Origin: DATLGB01 sp038258425 | GTDB taxonomy: Bacteria; Actinomycetota; Thermoleophilia; Solirubrobacterales; Solirubrobacteraceae | Direction of reading: 5' to 3' | DNA: 64,000 nucleotides | NCBI GenBank assembly: GCA_038258425.1 | Contig: JBBSPV010000006.1 | Span: 1 to 64,000 of the forward strand | Shown here: positions 32,967 through 41,929 of the stretch, one piece after another | Layout: each line of letters opens with the position of its first letter | How positions within the stretch are numbered: position 1 is the first letter of the stretch | The notes under the pieces: generated by a model | What the model was told of the DNA's origin: nothing | Databases searched by the model: none | Seen by the model: only the letters and a program-made list of their open reading frames with translations | Position numbers and translations under genes: made by a program

Positions 32967-33580
32967 GCGGACGCCTCCCACCACGCGCGCGCGTCCGCGC
33001 CCAGCGCCGACGGGTCGAGCTCCGGGGACGCCACGAGCTCCTCGACGGCCAGCCGTGTCCCGCACACGCGCGGGCGCCCGCCGAGGACCGCCGGGTCGAC
33101 GTCCACCGCGTCGCTCGTCACCCAGCCGCCCCGGCGCAGGCGTGCTGCTGGGTCGAACCCTCCCCCGAGGGTGACCGCAGCTCCGGACGCCTGGCGACCG
33201 GTTCTGCGGTCACCCTGCCGTTCGGCCGCGTCGAGCTCCAGCACCCGCTGCGCGGTGAACACGTCCTCGAGGCCGCCGCGCCGCTCCACCGCCAGCCGGC
33301 CGTCGACGAGGTGCACGCCGCCCGTCGACAGCGGCCACACCCCCGGCCCGCCGAGCCGCTGCACGGCCTCCCGCACCGTCGGCAGCCGCAGGCCGGCGTC
33401 GAGCAGCAGGCGGACGGCCAGCGCCTCGGCGACGTCGGCCCACGCGTACACGTGGGGCTCCTGCGCGGACACGGACGCCTGGATGTGCCCCCAGCGCGCC
33501 CACTGGCCGATGCGGTCGCCGTGCGCGCCGGCCAGGCGCGCCGCGTCGTGCGCGAGGTAGCTCCCTACGGTGTGGTCCAT
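32954..33580 (-). CDS. DUF433-containing protein, putative antitoxin
   Basis: 208 residues. Residues ~15-100 resemble a MerR-like helix-turn-helix region (RIGQWARWGHIQAS, YAWADVAEALAVRLLLDAGL). The C-terminal ~65 residues form a DUF433 domain (VDPAVLGGRPRVCGTRLAVEELVAS), which binds DNA or a toxin in VapB-type antitoxins. This long two-part form pairs with the adjacent PIN-like protein, whose gene overlaps its 3' end. Its ATG (33580-33578) shares the same CATG bases with the ATG of the divergent ABC-F gene, so both starts lie back to back with no spacer. Confidence 0.8.
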   Translation of the reverse strand: MDHTVGSYLAHDAARLAGAHGDRIGQWARWGHIQASVSAQEPHVYAWADVAEALAVRLLLDAGLRLPTVREAVQRLGGPGVWPLSTGGVHLVDGRLAVERRGGLEDVFTAQRVLELDAAERQGDRRTGRQASGAAVTLGGGFDPAARLRRGGWVTSDAVDVDPAVLGGRPRVCGTRLAVEELVASPELDPSALGADARAWWEASACGG

Positions 33581-35234
33581 GTCCTCGCAGTACATCTTCT
33601 CGATGCACCGCCTCACGCGGCGCTACCCGCCGGACAAGACCGTCCTCGAGGACGTCTCGCTGTCGTTCTTTCCCGGCGCGAAGATCGGCGTCCTCGGCTA
33701 CAACGGCGCCGGCAAGTCCACCGTCCTGCGGATCATGGCCGGCCAGGACGAGGACTACCGCGGCGAGGCGCGGCTGGCCCCGGGCGCCTCCGTGGGCATG
33801 CTCGAGCAGGAGCCCCACCTCGACGAGGACAAGGACGTGCGTGCCAACGTCGAGGACGGCATCCGCGAGGTCCGCGACCTCATGGACCGCTTCCAAGAGC
33901 TCTCCATGAATTACACGGAGACGGCTGCCGACGAGTTCGGCCGCCTGCAGGAGCGCATCGACGCCGTGGACGGCTGGAACCTCGACACGACGGTCGACGT
34001 GGCCATGGACGCCCTGCGCCTGCCGCCGGCCGACGCCCCCGTGACGAACCTCTCCGGCGGCGAGCGCCGCCGCGTGGCCCTGTGCCGCCTGCTGCTCTCC
34101 GCGCCCGACCTGCTGCTGCTCGACGAGCCGACGAACCACCTGGACGCGGAGTCCGTGGCCTGGCTCGAGCAGCACCTCGCCGACTACCGGGGCGCGATCG
34201 TGGCCGTCACCCACGACCGCTACTTCCTCGACAACGTCGCGGGCTGGATCCTCGAGATCGACCGCGCCCGCGGCATCCCCTACGAGGGCAACTACTCCGC
34301 CTGGCTCGAGCAGAAGGGCAAGCGCCTGTTGCAGGAGGAGCGCAAGGAGTCCTCCCGTCAGCGCACGATCGCCGCCGAGCTCGAGTGGGTGCGCCAGAAC
34401 CCCAAGGGCCGGCGCACCAAGTCGAAGTCCCGCCTCGCCCGCTACGAGGCCCTGCTGGCCGAGGACCGCAACGTCAAGCTCGACACGGTCCAGATCCACA
34501 TCCCGGCCGGCCCGCGCCTGGGCGGCAAGGTCGTCGAGGCCCGCAACCTGCGCAAGGGCTACGGGGACAAGCTCCTCATCGAGGACCTCTCCTTCGAGCT
34601 CCCGCCCGCCGGCATCGTCGGCGTCATCGGGCCCAACGGCGCCGGCAAGACGACGCTGTTCCGGATGCTCGTCGGCGACGAGGAGCCCGACGCCGGCTCG
34701 CTGACGCTCGGCGACACCGTCGACCTCGCCTACGTGGACCAGTCGCGCGACGCGCTGGATCCGGAGAAGACCGTCTGGGAGGAGATCTCGGAGGGCTACG
34801 ACGTCATCAAGGTCGGTGACCAGGAGATGAACTCGCGCGCGTACGTGAGCGGGTTCAACTTCAAGGGCACCGACCAGCAGCGCAAGGTCGGCGTGCTCTC
34901 CGGCGGCGAGCGCAACCGGGTGCACCTGGCGAAGCTCCTGCGCTCCGGCGGCAACCTGCTGCTCCTCGACGAGCCGACCAACGACCTCGACGTGGACACG
35001 CTGCGCGCTCTCGAGGACGCGCTGCTGAACTTCGCCGGCTGCGCGGTGGTCATCTCGCACGACCGCTGGTTCCTCGACCGCGTCGCGACCCACATCCTGT
35101 CCTTCGAGGGCGACTCGCAGGTCAAGTGGTTCGAGGGCAACTTCGAGGCCTACGAGGAGTGGCGCCACGAGCAGCTCGGCGAGGCCGCCGATCGCCCGCA
35201 CCGCATCTCCTACAAGAAGCTCACCCGGGCCTGA
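33579..35234 (+). CDS. ettA: ABC-F ATPase, EttA-like translation factor
   Basis: 551 residues. Two ABC cassettes (Walker A YNGAGKST near 42 and GPNGAGKTT near 350; signatures LSGGERRRVAL and LSGGERNRVHL; Walker B LLLLDEPTN twice) joined by the P-site tRNA interaction motif region (RQNPKGRRTKSKSRLARYE), and an N-terminal SQYIFSMHRLTRRYPPDK start typical of EttA. These soluble proteins bind the ribosomal E site and gate translation in response to the ADP/ATP ratio. The start at 33579 matches the family start but has no Shine-Dalgarno sequence, and it overlaps the divergent DUF433 start. Confidence 0.96.
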   Translation: MSSQYIFSMHRLTRRYPPDKTVLEDVSLSFFPGAKIGVLGYNGAGKSTVLRIMAGQDEDYRGEARLAPGASVGMLEQEPHLDEDKDVRANVEDGIREVRDLMDRFQELSMNYTETAADEFGRLQERIDAVDGWNLDTTVDVAMDALRLPPADAPVTNLSGGERRRVALCRLLLSAPDLLLLDEPTNHLDAESVAWLEQHLADYRGAIVAVTHDRYFLDNVAGWILEIDRARGIPYEGNYSAWLEQKGKRLLQEERKESSRQRTIAAELEWVRQNPKGRRTKSKSRLARYEALLAEDRNVKLDTVQIHIPAGPRLGGKVVEARNLRKGYGDKLLIEDLSFELPPAGIVGVIGPNGAGKTTLFRMLVGDEEPDAGSLTLGDTVDLAYVDQSRDALDPEKTVWEEISEGYDVIKVGDQEMNSRAYVSGFNFKGTDQQRKVGVLSGGERNRVHLAKLLRSGGNLLLLDEPTNDLDVDTLRALEDALLNFAGCAVVISHDRWFLDRVATHILSFEGDSQVKWFEGNFEAYEEWRHEQLGEAADRPHRISYKKLTRA

Positions 35235-35267
35235 CCGCGTCGAGGCCCGTGAGCTCGGCCGACGGGG

Positions 35268-37079
35268 TCAGCTCGTGTGGTGGACCTCCTGCAGGCCGTA
35301 GACCGGCGTGTCGATCCCGACGGCGCGCGCCTTGAGCTGGAGCGCGAGGAAGAGCGAGTAGAAGCGCGACTGGTGCAGGTTGCCGCCGTGGAACCACAGG
35401 GCGTCGACCTGCGTCGGCTTCCACATGTTGCGCTCCTCGCCCTCCCACGGGCCCGGGTCCTTCGCCGTGTCCGAGCCGAGGCCCCAGACCTTGCCGACCC
35501 GGTCGGCGACCTCCTGGGAGATAAGGTCGGCCGCCCAGCCGTTCATCGAGCCGTAGCCCGTCGCGTAGACCACGAGCTCGGCCGGCAGCTCCGTGCCGTC
35601 CTCGAGCACCACCCCGTCCTCCGCGAGGTGGTCGACCTGGCCGCGCACGAGCTTGACCTCGCCGTCGGCCACGAGGTCCGCGGCGCCGACGTCGATGTAG
35701 TAGCCCGAGCCGCGTCGCAGGTACTTCATGAACAGCCCGGAGCCGTCCTCGCCCCAGTCGTGGTCGAAGCCGGCCGCCTCCAGCCGGTCGTAGAACTCCC
35801 GGTCGCGCTCGCGCATCTGCTCGTAGAGCGGGATCTGGAACTCCGGCAGGATCCGGTACGGCAGCGACGCGAAGATCAGGTCCGCCTTCTCCGTGGTCAC
35901 ACCCGCGGCCACCGCCTCCTCCGAGTACAGCGGCCCCAGGCCGATCTCCATCAGCGACTCCGAGCGGGCGATGTGGGTCGGGGAGCGCTGGATCATGGTC
36001 ACGTCGGCGCCGGCCTCCCACAGCGCGCCGCAGATGTCGAAGGCCGAGTTGTTCGAGCCGATCACCACGCAGCGCTTGCCGGCGTAGGCGTCCGGCCCGG
36101 GATGGGCGCAGGAGTGATGCTGCTCGCCGCGGAAGCCGTCCTTTCCGGGCAGGTCGGGCATCTCCGGCTTGCCCGACACGCCCGTGGCGAGCACGAGCTG
36201 CCTCGGGCGCAGGGTCAGCCGCTCCCCGTCGCGGTCGAGCTGCACCTCCCACTCGCCCGCGGCCACGTCGTAGCGCGCCGAGGTCGCCGTCGTGGAGCCC
36301 CAGTAGTTGAGCTCCATGACCCGGGCGTACATCTCCAGCCAGTCCGCGATCTTGTCCTTGGGCGCGAAGACGGGCCAGGTGTCGGGGAACTTCAGATACG
36401 GCAGGTGGTCGTACCAGACGGGGTCGTGCAGGCACAGCGACTTGTATCGGCGGCGCCACTGGTCGCCGGGGCGCGGATGGCGGTCGACGACGATGGTCGG
36501 GACGTCGAGCATGCGCAGCCGCGCGCCGAGCGCGATCCCGCCCTGTCCGCCACCGACGACGAGGACCTCGGGCTGGGTCTCGTGGCCGAGCTCGCGCGCC
36601 TCGCGCTCGCGCTGCTCGAGCCAGGTCACGCGGTCGCGGTTGGCCCCGTGCTCGGCGCCTCTGGCCCGTCCGGGACCCTTCGGCTCCTCGTGGCCCTCGA
36701 GCTCGTAGAGCGTCGTGAGCAGCGTCCACGCCTGACCGTCGCGCAGGCGCAGGTGCCCACGGCCGCGGCCCACCGCGGTCTCGAACTGCAGCCACACCTC
36801 CGTCACCCCGTCCGCCTCGACCGGCGGCTCGACGCTGCGGAAGTCCCGCGGCCGGATGCGCCGCAGCGTGTGCTCGAGCAGGTCGCCGACCCCCTCGGGA
36901 CCCTCGACGGTCTTGAGGTTCCAGGTGAAGGCGACGAGGTCGCGCCAGAAGGCGTCGGCGGCGAAGAGCCCGGCCGCCGCGGCGGGGTCCTCGCGCACGA
37001 GCGCGTCGTTGAACTCGGCCAGCCAGGCGTCGACCACGCGCGCGGCGGCGGTTCCCGCGTCGTCGGCGACGTCGGTCAT
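35268..37079 (-). CDS. Flavin-containing monooxygenase with N-terminal SnoaL-like domain
   Basis: 603 residues; the ATG at 37079 has a GAGGAGAGGA purine-rich Shine-Dalgarno sequence 5 bases upstream. Residues ~1-135 are a SnoaL/NTF2-like domain (WLAEFNDALVREDPAAAAGLFA). From ~165 there is an FMO/YUCCA-like monooxygenase: FAD site VLVVGGGQGGIALGARL, RYKSLCLHDPVWYDHLPYL, FMO-type FRGEQHHSCAH, NADPH site CVVIGSNNSAFDICGAL and LVVYATGYGSMNGW. It likely oxygenates a nucleophilic N or S or acts Baeyer-Villiger-like; substrate unknown. It lies 59 bases downstream of potC on the same strand, so a polyamine or amine substrate is conceivable. Confidence 0.9.
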   Translation of the reverse strand: MTDVADDAGTAAARVVDAWLAEFNDALVREDPAAAAGLFAADAFWRDLVAFTWNLKTVEGPEGVGDLLEHTLRRIRPRDFRSVEPPVEADGVTEVWLQFETAVGRGRGHLRLRDGQAWTLLTTLYELEGHEEPKGPGRARGAEHGANRDRVTWLEQREREARELGHETQPEVLVVGGGQGGIALGARLRMLDVPTIVVDRHPRPGDQWRRRYKSLCLHDPVWYDHLPYLKFPDTWPVFAPKDKIADWLEMYARVMELNYWGSTTATSARYDVAAGEWEVQLDRDGERLTLRPRQLVLATGVSGKPEMPDLPGKDGFRGEQHHSCAHPGPDAYAGKRCVVIGSNNSAFDICGALWEAGADVTMIQRSPTHIARSESLMEIGLGPLYSEEAVAAGVTTEKADLIFASLPYRILPEFQIPLYEQMRERDREFYDRLEAAGFDHDWGEDGSGLFMKYLRRGSGYYIDVGAADLVADGEVKLVRGQVDHLAEDGVVLEDGTELPAELVVYATGYGSMNGWAADLISQEVADRVGKVWGLGSDTAKDPGPWEGEERNMWKPTQVDALWFHGGNLHQSRFYSLFLALQLKARAVGIDTPVYGLQEVHHTS

Positions 37080-37138
37080 CTCGCAGTCCTCTCCTCGCTC
37101 TGCCTCTCGGGCCGGGGGTACCCGCCCGCGCCCGCCGC

Positions 37139-38017
37139 CTACCGGCCGGCCGCGCCGACGACCGGTGTGGCCTCGGCGACGTCGCCGACGTCCGGCGGGG
37201 CGGCGTCCTCCTCGCGCGCGGAGGCCCGCCGGGCGGCCACCTTCTGCGCGAGGACGTTGACGCCCATGAGGATCAGCACAGTGAGCAGCAGCATCGTGGC
37301 GAGCACGTTGACCTCCGGCGGAACGCCCTGGCGGGTGGCGCCGAAGATGAACAGCGGGAACGTCTGCGTCTGACCGGCGTTGAAGCTCGTGACGACGTAG
37401 TCGTCGATCGACAGCGCCGCCGCGAGCACGGCGGCGGCGACGACGCCGGGCGCGATCATCGGCAACGTCACGCGGAAGAAGGTCGCCCACGTCCCCGCCC
37501 CAAGGTCCCGCGCCGCCTCCTCGATGTGCGGGTCCATGCCCTCCAGCCGCGCCTTGACGGTGACCACGACGTAGGAGACGCAGAAGGCCGCATGCGCGAT
37601 CACGATCGTCTTGAAGCCCGTGTTGACGTTGAGGACGAGGAACAGCGCCAGCAGCGACGCGCCGAGCACGACCTCCGGTGTCGCCATGGGCAGGAAGACG
37701 AAGAAGTCCGCCGCGCCGCGGCCGCGGAAGCGGTAGCGCACGAGCGCGATCGCCAGCAGCGTGCCGAGCAGCACGGAGATCCCCGTCGCGATCAGCGCGA
37801 CCTCGAGGGAGGTCGACAGCGCCCGTGCGAGGTCCGGATTCTGGAACGGGTCCTTCCAGTGGGCCAGCGTGAAGCCCTGCCAGGTGAAGTTGAAGCGCCC
37901 CTGGTTGTCGTTGAACGAGAACAGGATGATGATGAAGACCGGCAGGAACAGGAACGCCAGCGCGAACGCCGACCACACGCCGAGAAACCACCTGCGCACC
38001 CGGTCGGCACCGGTCAT
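37139..38017 (-). CDS. potC: Polyamine ABC transporter permease PotC
   Basis: 292 residues with six predicted transmembrane helices and the binding-protein-dependent permease signature EEAARDLGAGTWATFFRVTLPMIAPG near residues 175-200 (EAA loop). N-terminal FLFLPVFIIILFSFNDN and the GF-type linker are like PotC/YdcV. The last ~30 residues are a charged tail. The ATG overlaps the potB stop codon by 4 bases. Works with PotB as the inner-membrane channel for spermidine/putrescine uptake. Confidence 0.93.
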   Translation of the reverse strand: MTGADRVRRWFLGVWSAFALAFLFLPVFIIILFSFNDNQGRFNFTWQGFTLAHWKDPFQNPDLARALSTSLEVALIATGISVLLGTLLAIALVRYRFRGRGAADFFVFLPMATPEVVLGASLLALFLVLNVNTGFKTIVIAHAAFCVSYVVVTVKARLEGMDPHIEEAARDLGAGTWATFFRVTLPMIAPGVVAAAVLAAALSIDDYVVTSFNAGQTQTFPLFIFGATRQGVPPEVNVLATMLLLTVLILMGVNVLAQKVAARRASAREEDAAPPDVGDVAEATPVVGAAGR

Positions 38018-38865
38018 GCCGCCACCTCGGTCAGGTTCTTGGTGCCCAGTAGCCGCCCGTAGATCGCGATCCCCACGAGGATCAGCGTCATGAGGATGAA
38101 CGACAGCGCCGCGGCGCTCGGATAGTCGAGCACGTTGAGGTACTTGGACTGCACGACGTTGCCGATCATGTACTGGCGCGAGGTCCCCAGCAGCGCGGCG
38201 TTGATGAAGTCGCCGCAGGCCGGGATGAAGCACAGCAGCGAGCCGGCGAAGATGCCCGGGATGGCGAGCGGCAGCGTGACCTTGCGGAAGGCGGCCACGC
38301 GGCTGCAGTACAGATCGGTCGCCGCCTCTACGAGCCGGGGATCGAGCTTGTCCAGCGACACGTACAGCGGCAGCACCATGAAGGGCAGGAAGTTGTAGGC
38401 GATGCCGGCGATCACGGCCGTGCGCGTGGCGAGCACCCGGCCGTCGGACGCGACGAGGCCGATGTCCTTGAGGCGGTCGACGACGAACCCGCTGTCGGAG
38501 AGGATCAGCTGCCAGGAAACCGTCCGCAGCACCTGGGAGGTGAAGAACGGCAGCACGACGAGCAGCAGCATGAACGCGCGCCAGCGACCAGCCTTGAAGA
38601 CGATGAAGTACGCCAGCGGGAAGGCGATGATGAGGTCGATCAGCGTCGCGGCGCCGGCGTAGCCGAACGAGCGCAGGAACTGGGGCTTGTACGCGCTGAT
38701 GGCATCCGTGTAGGTGCTGAAGGCCCAGGTCAGCGTGTAGCCGGCCTCCGGGTCGCCCGACATCAGCGACACCGACGCCTGGTTGACGAGCGGGATCGCG
38801 AAGAAGATCAGCAGCCACAACAGACCCGGGCCCGCGAACAGCCAGGCCGCCGAGCGCTGCCTCAT
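38014..38865 (-). CDS. potB: Polyamine ABC transporter permease PotB
   Basis: 283 residues, six hydrophobic segments. N-terminal AAWLFAGPGLLWLLIFFAIPL is the usual first helix; the EAA loop is VEAATDLYCSRVAAFRKVTLPLAIPG near 185-210. It closely follows potD with a 4-base overlap and precedes potC with another 4-base overlap, the standard tight operon spacing. Partner of PotC in the permease heterodimer. Confidence 0.93.
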   Translation of the reverse strand: MRQRSAAWLFAGPGLLWLLIFFAIPLVNQASVSLMSGDPEAGYTLTWAFSTYTDAISAYKPQFLRSFGYAGAATLIDLIIAFPLAYFIVFKAGRWRAFMLLLVVLPFFTSQVLRTVSWQLILSDSGFVVDRLKDIGLVASDGRVLATRTAVIAGIAYNFLPFMVLPLYVSLDKLDPRLVEAATDLYCSRVAAFRKVTLPLAIPGIFAGSLLCFIPACGDFINAALLGTSRQYMIGNVVQSKYLNVLDYPSAAALSFILMTLILVGIAIYGRLLGTKNLTEVAA

Positions 38866-40064
38866 GCGCCCGTGACCTTGGCCATCGCCTGGTTGAGCGT
38901 CTGCTCCTGGGCCGTCGAGAAGTTGGGGTAGTTGTAGAGCTTCTTGCGGACCTCGTCCGGCGGGAAGATCAGCTCGTTGCTCGCGATATCCGGGTTCGTC
39001 TTCTCGAGGATCGCGCGCACGCCGTCGACCGGGCTGATGTAGTTGACGTAGGCGCAGATCGTGGCCGCGATCTTCGGCTCGTAGACGAAGTTCATCATCG
39101 TCTCGGCCGCGTAGGGGTGTTGGACCTTGGCCGGCAGCATCATGTTGTCGGTGAAGAGCATGGCGCCCTCGTCGGGATAGCTGAAGCGCAGGTTCTTGTT
39201 GTCGGACTGCAGCTGCACGAGATCGCCGGAGTAGGCCAGCGCGATGGCGACGTTGCCCTTGGTGAGGTCGGTCGTGTAGTCGTTGCCGGTGAAGCGACGG
39301 AACTGGCCCGCCTGGTTGGCCTTGTCGAGCTTCTCGATCGCCTGCAGCTGATCGTCGACGGAGGCCTTGGTCGGGTTCTTGCCCTGCTGCAGCAAGACCG
39401 TGCCGGCGCTGTCGTACTGCTCCGCGAGCATGGAGATCTTGCCCTTGTACTTCGGGTCGAACAGCACGTCGAAGCTCTTGAGCTCGCCGCCGGTCTGGCG
39501 GATGTCGTAGCCGAGGCCGACGGCGCCGGACTGCCACGGCAGGGTGAACTGGCGCTTGGGGTCATACGGCACCGAGCGCAGGTTCGGCACGAGGTGCTTC
39601 TTGTTGGGGAGGTTGCGCGCGTCGAACGGCGTCACGTAGCCCGAACGCACCCACTTGGCGGCCATGTAGTCGGTCAGGACGACGATGTCGCGGCCGATCG
39701 GGACGCCCTCGGCCAGCTGCTGGCGGACCTTGCCGAAGAACTGGGAGTTGTCGTTGATCTCCTCGATGTACTTCACGTGGCCGCCGTAGCGCTTGTCGAA
39801 GGTCTTGAGCACCGACTTGTCGATGTACAGCGGCCAGTTGGAGAACGTCCAGTCGCCGATCGGAGCCTTGGGGTGGCGGGTCGAGCTCGCCTCATCCTGC
39901 AGCGAGGCCAGCGTCTGGGACGCCGAGCCCTCGATCCCGCAGCCGGCCAGCCCGGCGACCATCAGTCCCAGCGTCGCGCCGCGGCCGAGGACGCGCCGGC
40001 GCGAGAGCGCGTCGTCGGTGAGGGCGCGCTCGAGCGCGGACTCGAGACGCCCGCGCTCAGTCAT
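38862..40064 (-). CDS. potD: Polyamine ABC transporter substrate-binding lipoprotein PotD
   Basis: 400 residues. The N-terminus has a twin-arginine-type motif (SRRRVLGRGATLG) and a lipobox LAGC near residue 42, so it is probably Tat-exported and lipid-anchored. The mature protein begins a periplasmic-binding fold (WTFSNWPLYIDKSVLKTFDKRYGGHVKYIEE), with DIVVLTDYMAAKWV, FTLPWQSGAVGLGYD and a C-terminal NYISPVDGVRAIL typical of PotD/PotF. Uses Asp/Glu and Trp residues to bind polyamines. Overlaps potB by 4 bases and potA by 8 bases. Confidence 0.92.
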   Translation of the reverse strand: MTERGRLESALERALTDDALSRRRVLGRGATLGLMVAGLAGCGIEGSASQTLASLQDEASSTRHPKAPIGDWTFSNWPLYIDKSVLKTFDKRYGGHVKYIEEINDNSQFFGKVRQQLAEGVPIGRDIVVLTDYMAAKWVRSGYVTPFDARNLPNKKHLVPNLRSVPYDPKRQFTLPWQSGAVGLGYDIRQTGGELKSFDVLFDPKYKGKISMLAEQYDSAGTVLLQQGKNPTKASVDDQLQAIEKLDKANQAGQFRRFTGNDYTTDLTKGNVAIALAYSGDLVQLQSDNKNLRFSYPDEGAMLFTDNMMLPAKVQHPYAAETMMNFVYEPKIAATICAYVNYISPVDGVRAILEKTNPDIASNELIFPPDEVRKKLYNYPNFSTAQEQTLNQAMAKVTGA

Positions 40065-41166
40065 GCTCGACCACGAAGGTGTGGCGCGGCTCCCAGGCCA
40101 GCTCGACGTCCTCGCCCGGTGCGTAGTTGCGCTCGTAGGCGCCGTCGGTGTTCTGGGTGATGACGGTCAGGTCCTCGCCGCCGCCGGAGCGGACGACGTA
40201 CTGCACGTTGACGCCGAGGTAGGAGGCCAGGACGACCTCGCCGTGCAGGACGTTGTGCCCATCGCCGTTGGCGGATCCCTTGGGGGCCATCACCAGCTTC
40301 TCCGGCCGCACCCCGATGCGGACGTCCTCGCCGTCACGATCGCCGACGCGGTCGGCGGGACAGTGCAGCACGGAGCCGTCGTGGGTGTTGATCTCCGCCA
40401 CGTCGCCGCGCACCGGCTTGACACTCGCCGCGATCAGGTTCGACGTGCCGAGGAAGTTCGCGACGAAGGCCGTGCGTGGCGCCTCGTAGAGCGCCTCAGC
40501 CGAGCCCCCCTGCTCGATCTTGCCCTTGTTCATCACGGCGATGGTGTCGGCCATGCTCATGGCCTCCTCCTGATCGTGCGTCACGTGGATGAACGTGATG
40601 CCGACCTCCTGCTGGATGCGCTTGAGCTCGACCTGCAGCTGGCGGCGCAGCCGAAGGTCCAGCGCGCCCAGCGGCTCGTCGAGCAACAGCGCCCGCGGAC
40701 GGTTGACCAGCGCGCGGGCGAGCGCGACGCGCTGCTGCTGGCCGCCGGAGAGCTGCACCGGCCGCCGTTTGGCGAAGGTGGCGATCTGGACGGTCTCGAG
40801 CACCTCGGCGACCCGCCGCTTGACCTCGGCCTTGTCCACCTTGCGGCGCTGCAGCCCGAAGGCCACGTTCTTCTCCACGCTCAGGTGCGGGAACAGCGCG
40901 TAGGACTGAAACACGGTGTTGACGTCGCGCTTGTGCGGCGGGCGGTGGGTGACGTCCTCGTCGCCGAGCAGGACCGTGCCCTCCGTCGGCTGCTCGAACC
41001 CGCCGATCATGCGCAGCGTCGTCGTCTTGCCGCAGCCCGACGGGCCGAGGAGCGCGTAGAAGTGTCCGCGGTCGATGTCGAGTGAGAGGTCGTCGATGAC
41101 CGTGGTGGTCCCGAACCGCTTCGTGACCTGCTGCAGGCGGATATCAGGGGCGTCGTCGTCGCTCAC
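40057..41166 (-). CDS. potA: Polyamine ABC transporter ATPase PotA
   Basis: 369 residues from the GTG at 41166, where family homology begins (DIRLQQVTKRFG); an in-frame GTG at 41205 would add 13 residues. Walker A GPSGCGKTTTL, Q-loop in VFQSYALFPHLSV, signature LSGGQQQRVALARAL, Walker B ALLLDEPLGALD and HVTHDQEEAMSMAD are all intact, followed by a TOBE-domain C-terminus (~250-369). First gene of the potADBC operon and the ATP-hydrolysing engine of uptake. Confidence 0.94.
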   Translation of the reverse strand: MSDDDAPDIRLQQVTKRFGTTTVIDDLSLDIDRGHFYALLGPSGCGKTTTLRMIGGFEQPTEGTVLLGDEDVTHRPPHKRDVNTVFQSYALFPHLSVEKNVAFGLQRRKVDKAEVKRRVAEVLETVQIATFAKRRPVQLSGGQQQRVALARALVNRPRALLLDEPLGALDLRLRRQLQVELKRIQQEVGITFIHVTHDQEEAMSMADTIAVMNKGKIEQGGSAEALYEAPRTAFVANFLGTSNLIAASVKPVRGDVAEINTHDGSVLHCPADRVGDRDGEDVRIGVRPEKLVMAPKGSANGDGHNVLHGEVVLASYLGVNVQYVVRSGGGEDLTVITQNTDGAYERNYAPGEDVELAWEPRHTFVVEHD

Positions 41167-41218
41167 GGCCGCGAAGTTACTCCCTTGCGGCCCCGTGTGC
41201 ACCACTTTCAGGGCGCGC

Positions 41219-41929
41219 CTAGCCGGCGAGCGCGCCCAGCAGCGCGCCGACCTCGGCCGCGCCGGCGGCGACGTGGTCGGCGCCCGTCAGCTCGGCGGCG
41301 CCGAACGGCCCCGTCGTGACCGCCACCACGCGCACCGCGTCGGCGCGCGCGCAGGCGATGTCGTTCGGGGTGTCGCCGATCACCACCGTGCGCTCGCGCG
41401 GCCAGGGCCCGGCGCCGTCGCCCGCCCGGGAGCGGGCCACCGGCGGCAGCGCCTCGCGCGCCTCGGCGTCTGACCCGAAGCCGCCCTGGCCCGGCTCGAA
41501 GTACCTCCCGAGGCCGGCCGCCGCGAGCTTGATCCGGGCCACGGGCTCGAAGTTGCCCGTCACGAGCGAGAGCCGGTAGCGCGGATCGGCGGCCAGTCCG
41601 GGCAGCAGCTCGGCGATCCCGGGCGCGAGCCGGTCGGTCAGGTCGGGCGGGCACAGCCTCCGGTAGTGGCGGGCGCAGGCGTCCTGTACCGCGGCGATGC
41701 ACCCGTCGACCCGCTCACCCTCCACCCCGCAGGCCACCAGCAGCTCCCGGGCGATGGAGCCGTCCGTGCGCCCGGCCGCCTGTACGGAGGTGCCCTCCAG
41801 CTCCAGGTCCTCCCCGTGCACCTCGCGCAGCGCGAGGTGCAGCGCCGCCGCGTGGGCTGCCGACGCATGCTGCAACAGGGTCCCGTCGATGTCCCAGAGC
41901 AGCAGCAGCGGCTCGGCGGCCGCGCTCAC
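41219..41929 (-). CDS. HAD-superfamily hydrolase
   Basis: 236 residues, GTG start overlapping the M42 peptidase stop as GTGA. Motif I is LLLLWDIDGTLL near residues 8-19 with both Asp residues, the cap is C1-type (about 25-95), motif II LVTGNF, motif III Lys region and motif IV VVIGDTPNDIACA complete the HAD set. Similar to phosphoglycolate phosphatase and beta-phosphoglucomutase-like enzymes. Substrate not predictable; third gene of the acnA operon. Confidence 0.9.
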   Translation of the reverse strand: MSAAAEPLLLLWDIDGTLLQHASAAHAAALHLALREVHGEDLELEGTSVQAAGRTDGSIARELLVACGVEGERVDGCIAAVQDACARHYRRLCPPDLTDRLAPGIAELLPGLAADPRYRLSLVTGNFEPVARIKLAAAGLGRYFEPGQGGFGSDAEAREALPPVARSRAGDGAGPWPRERTVVIGDTPNDIACARADAVRVVAVTTGPFGAAELTGADHVAAGAAEVGALLGALAG

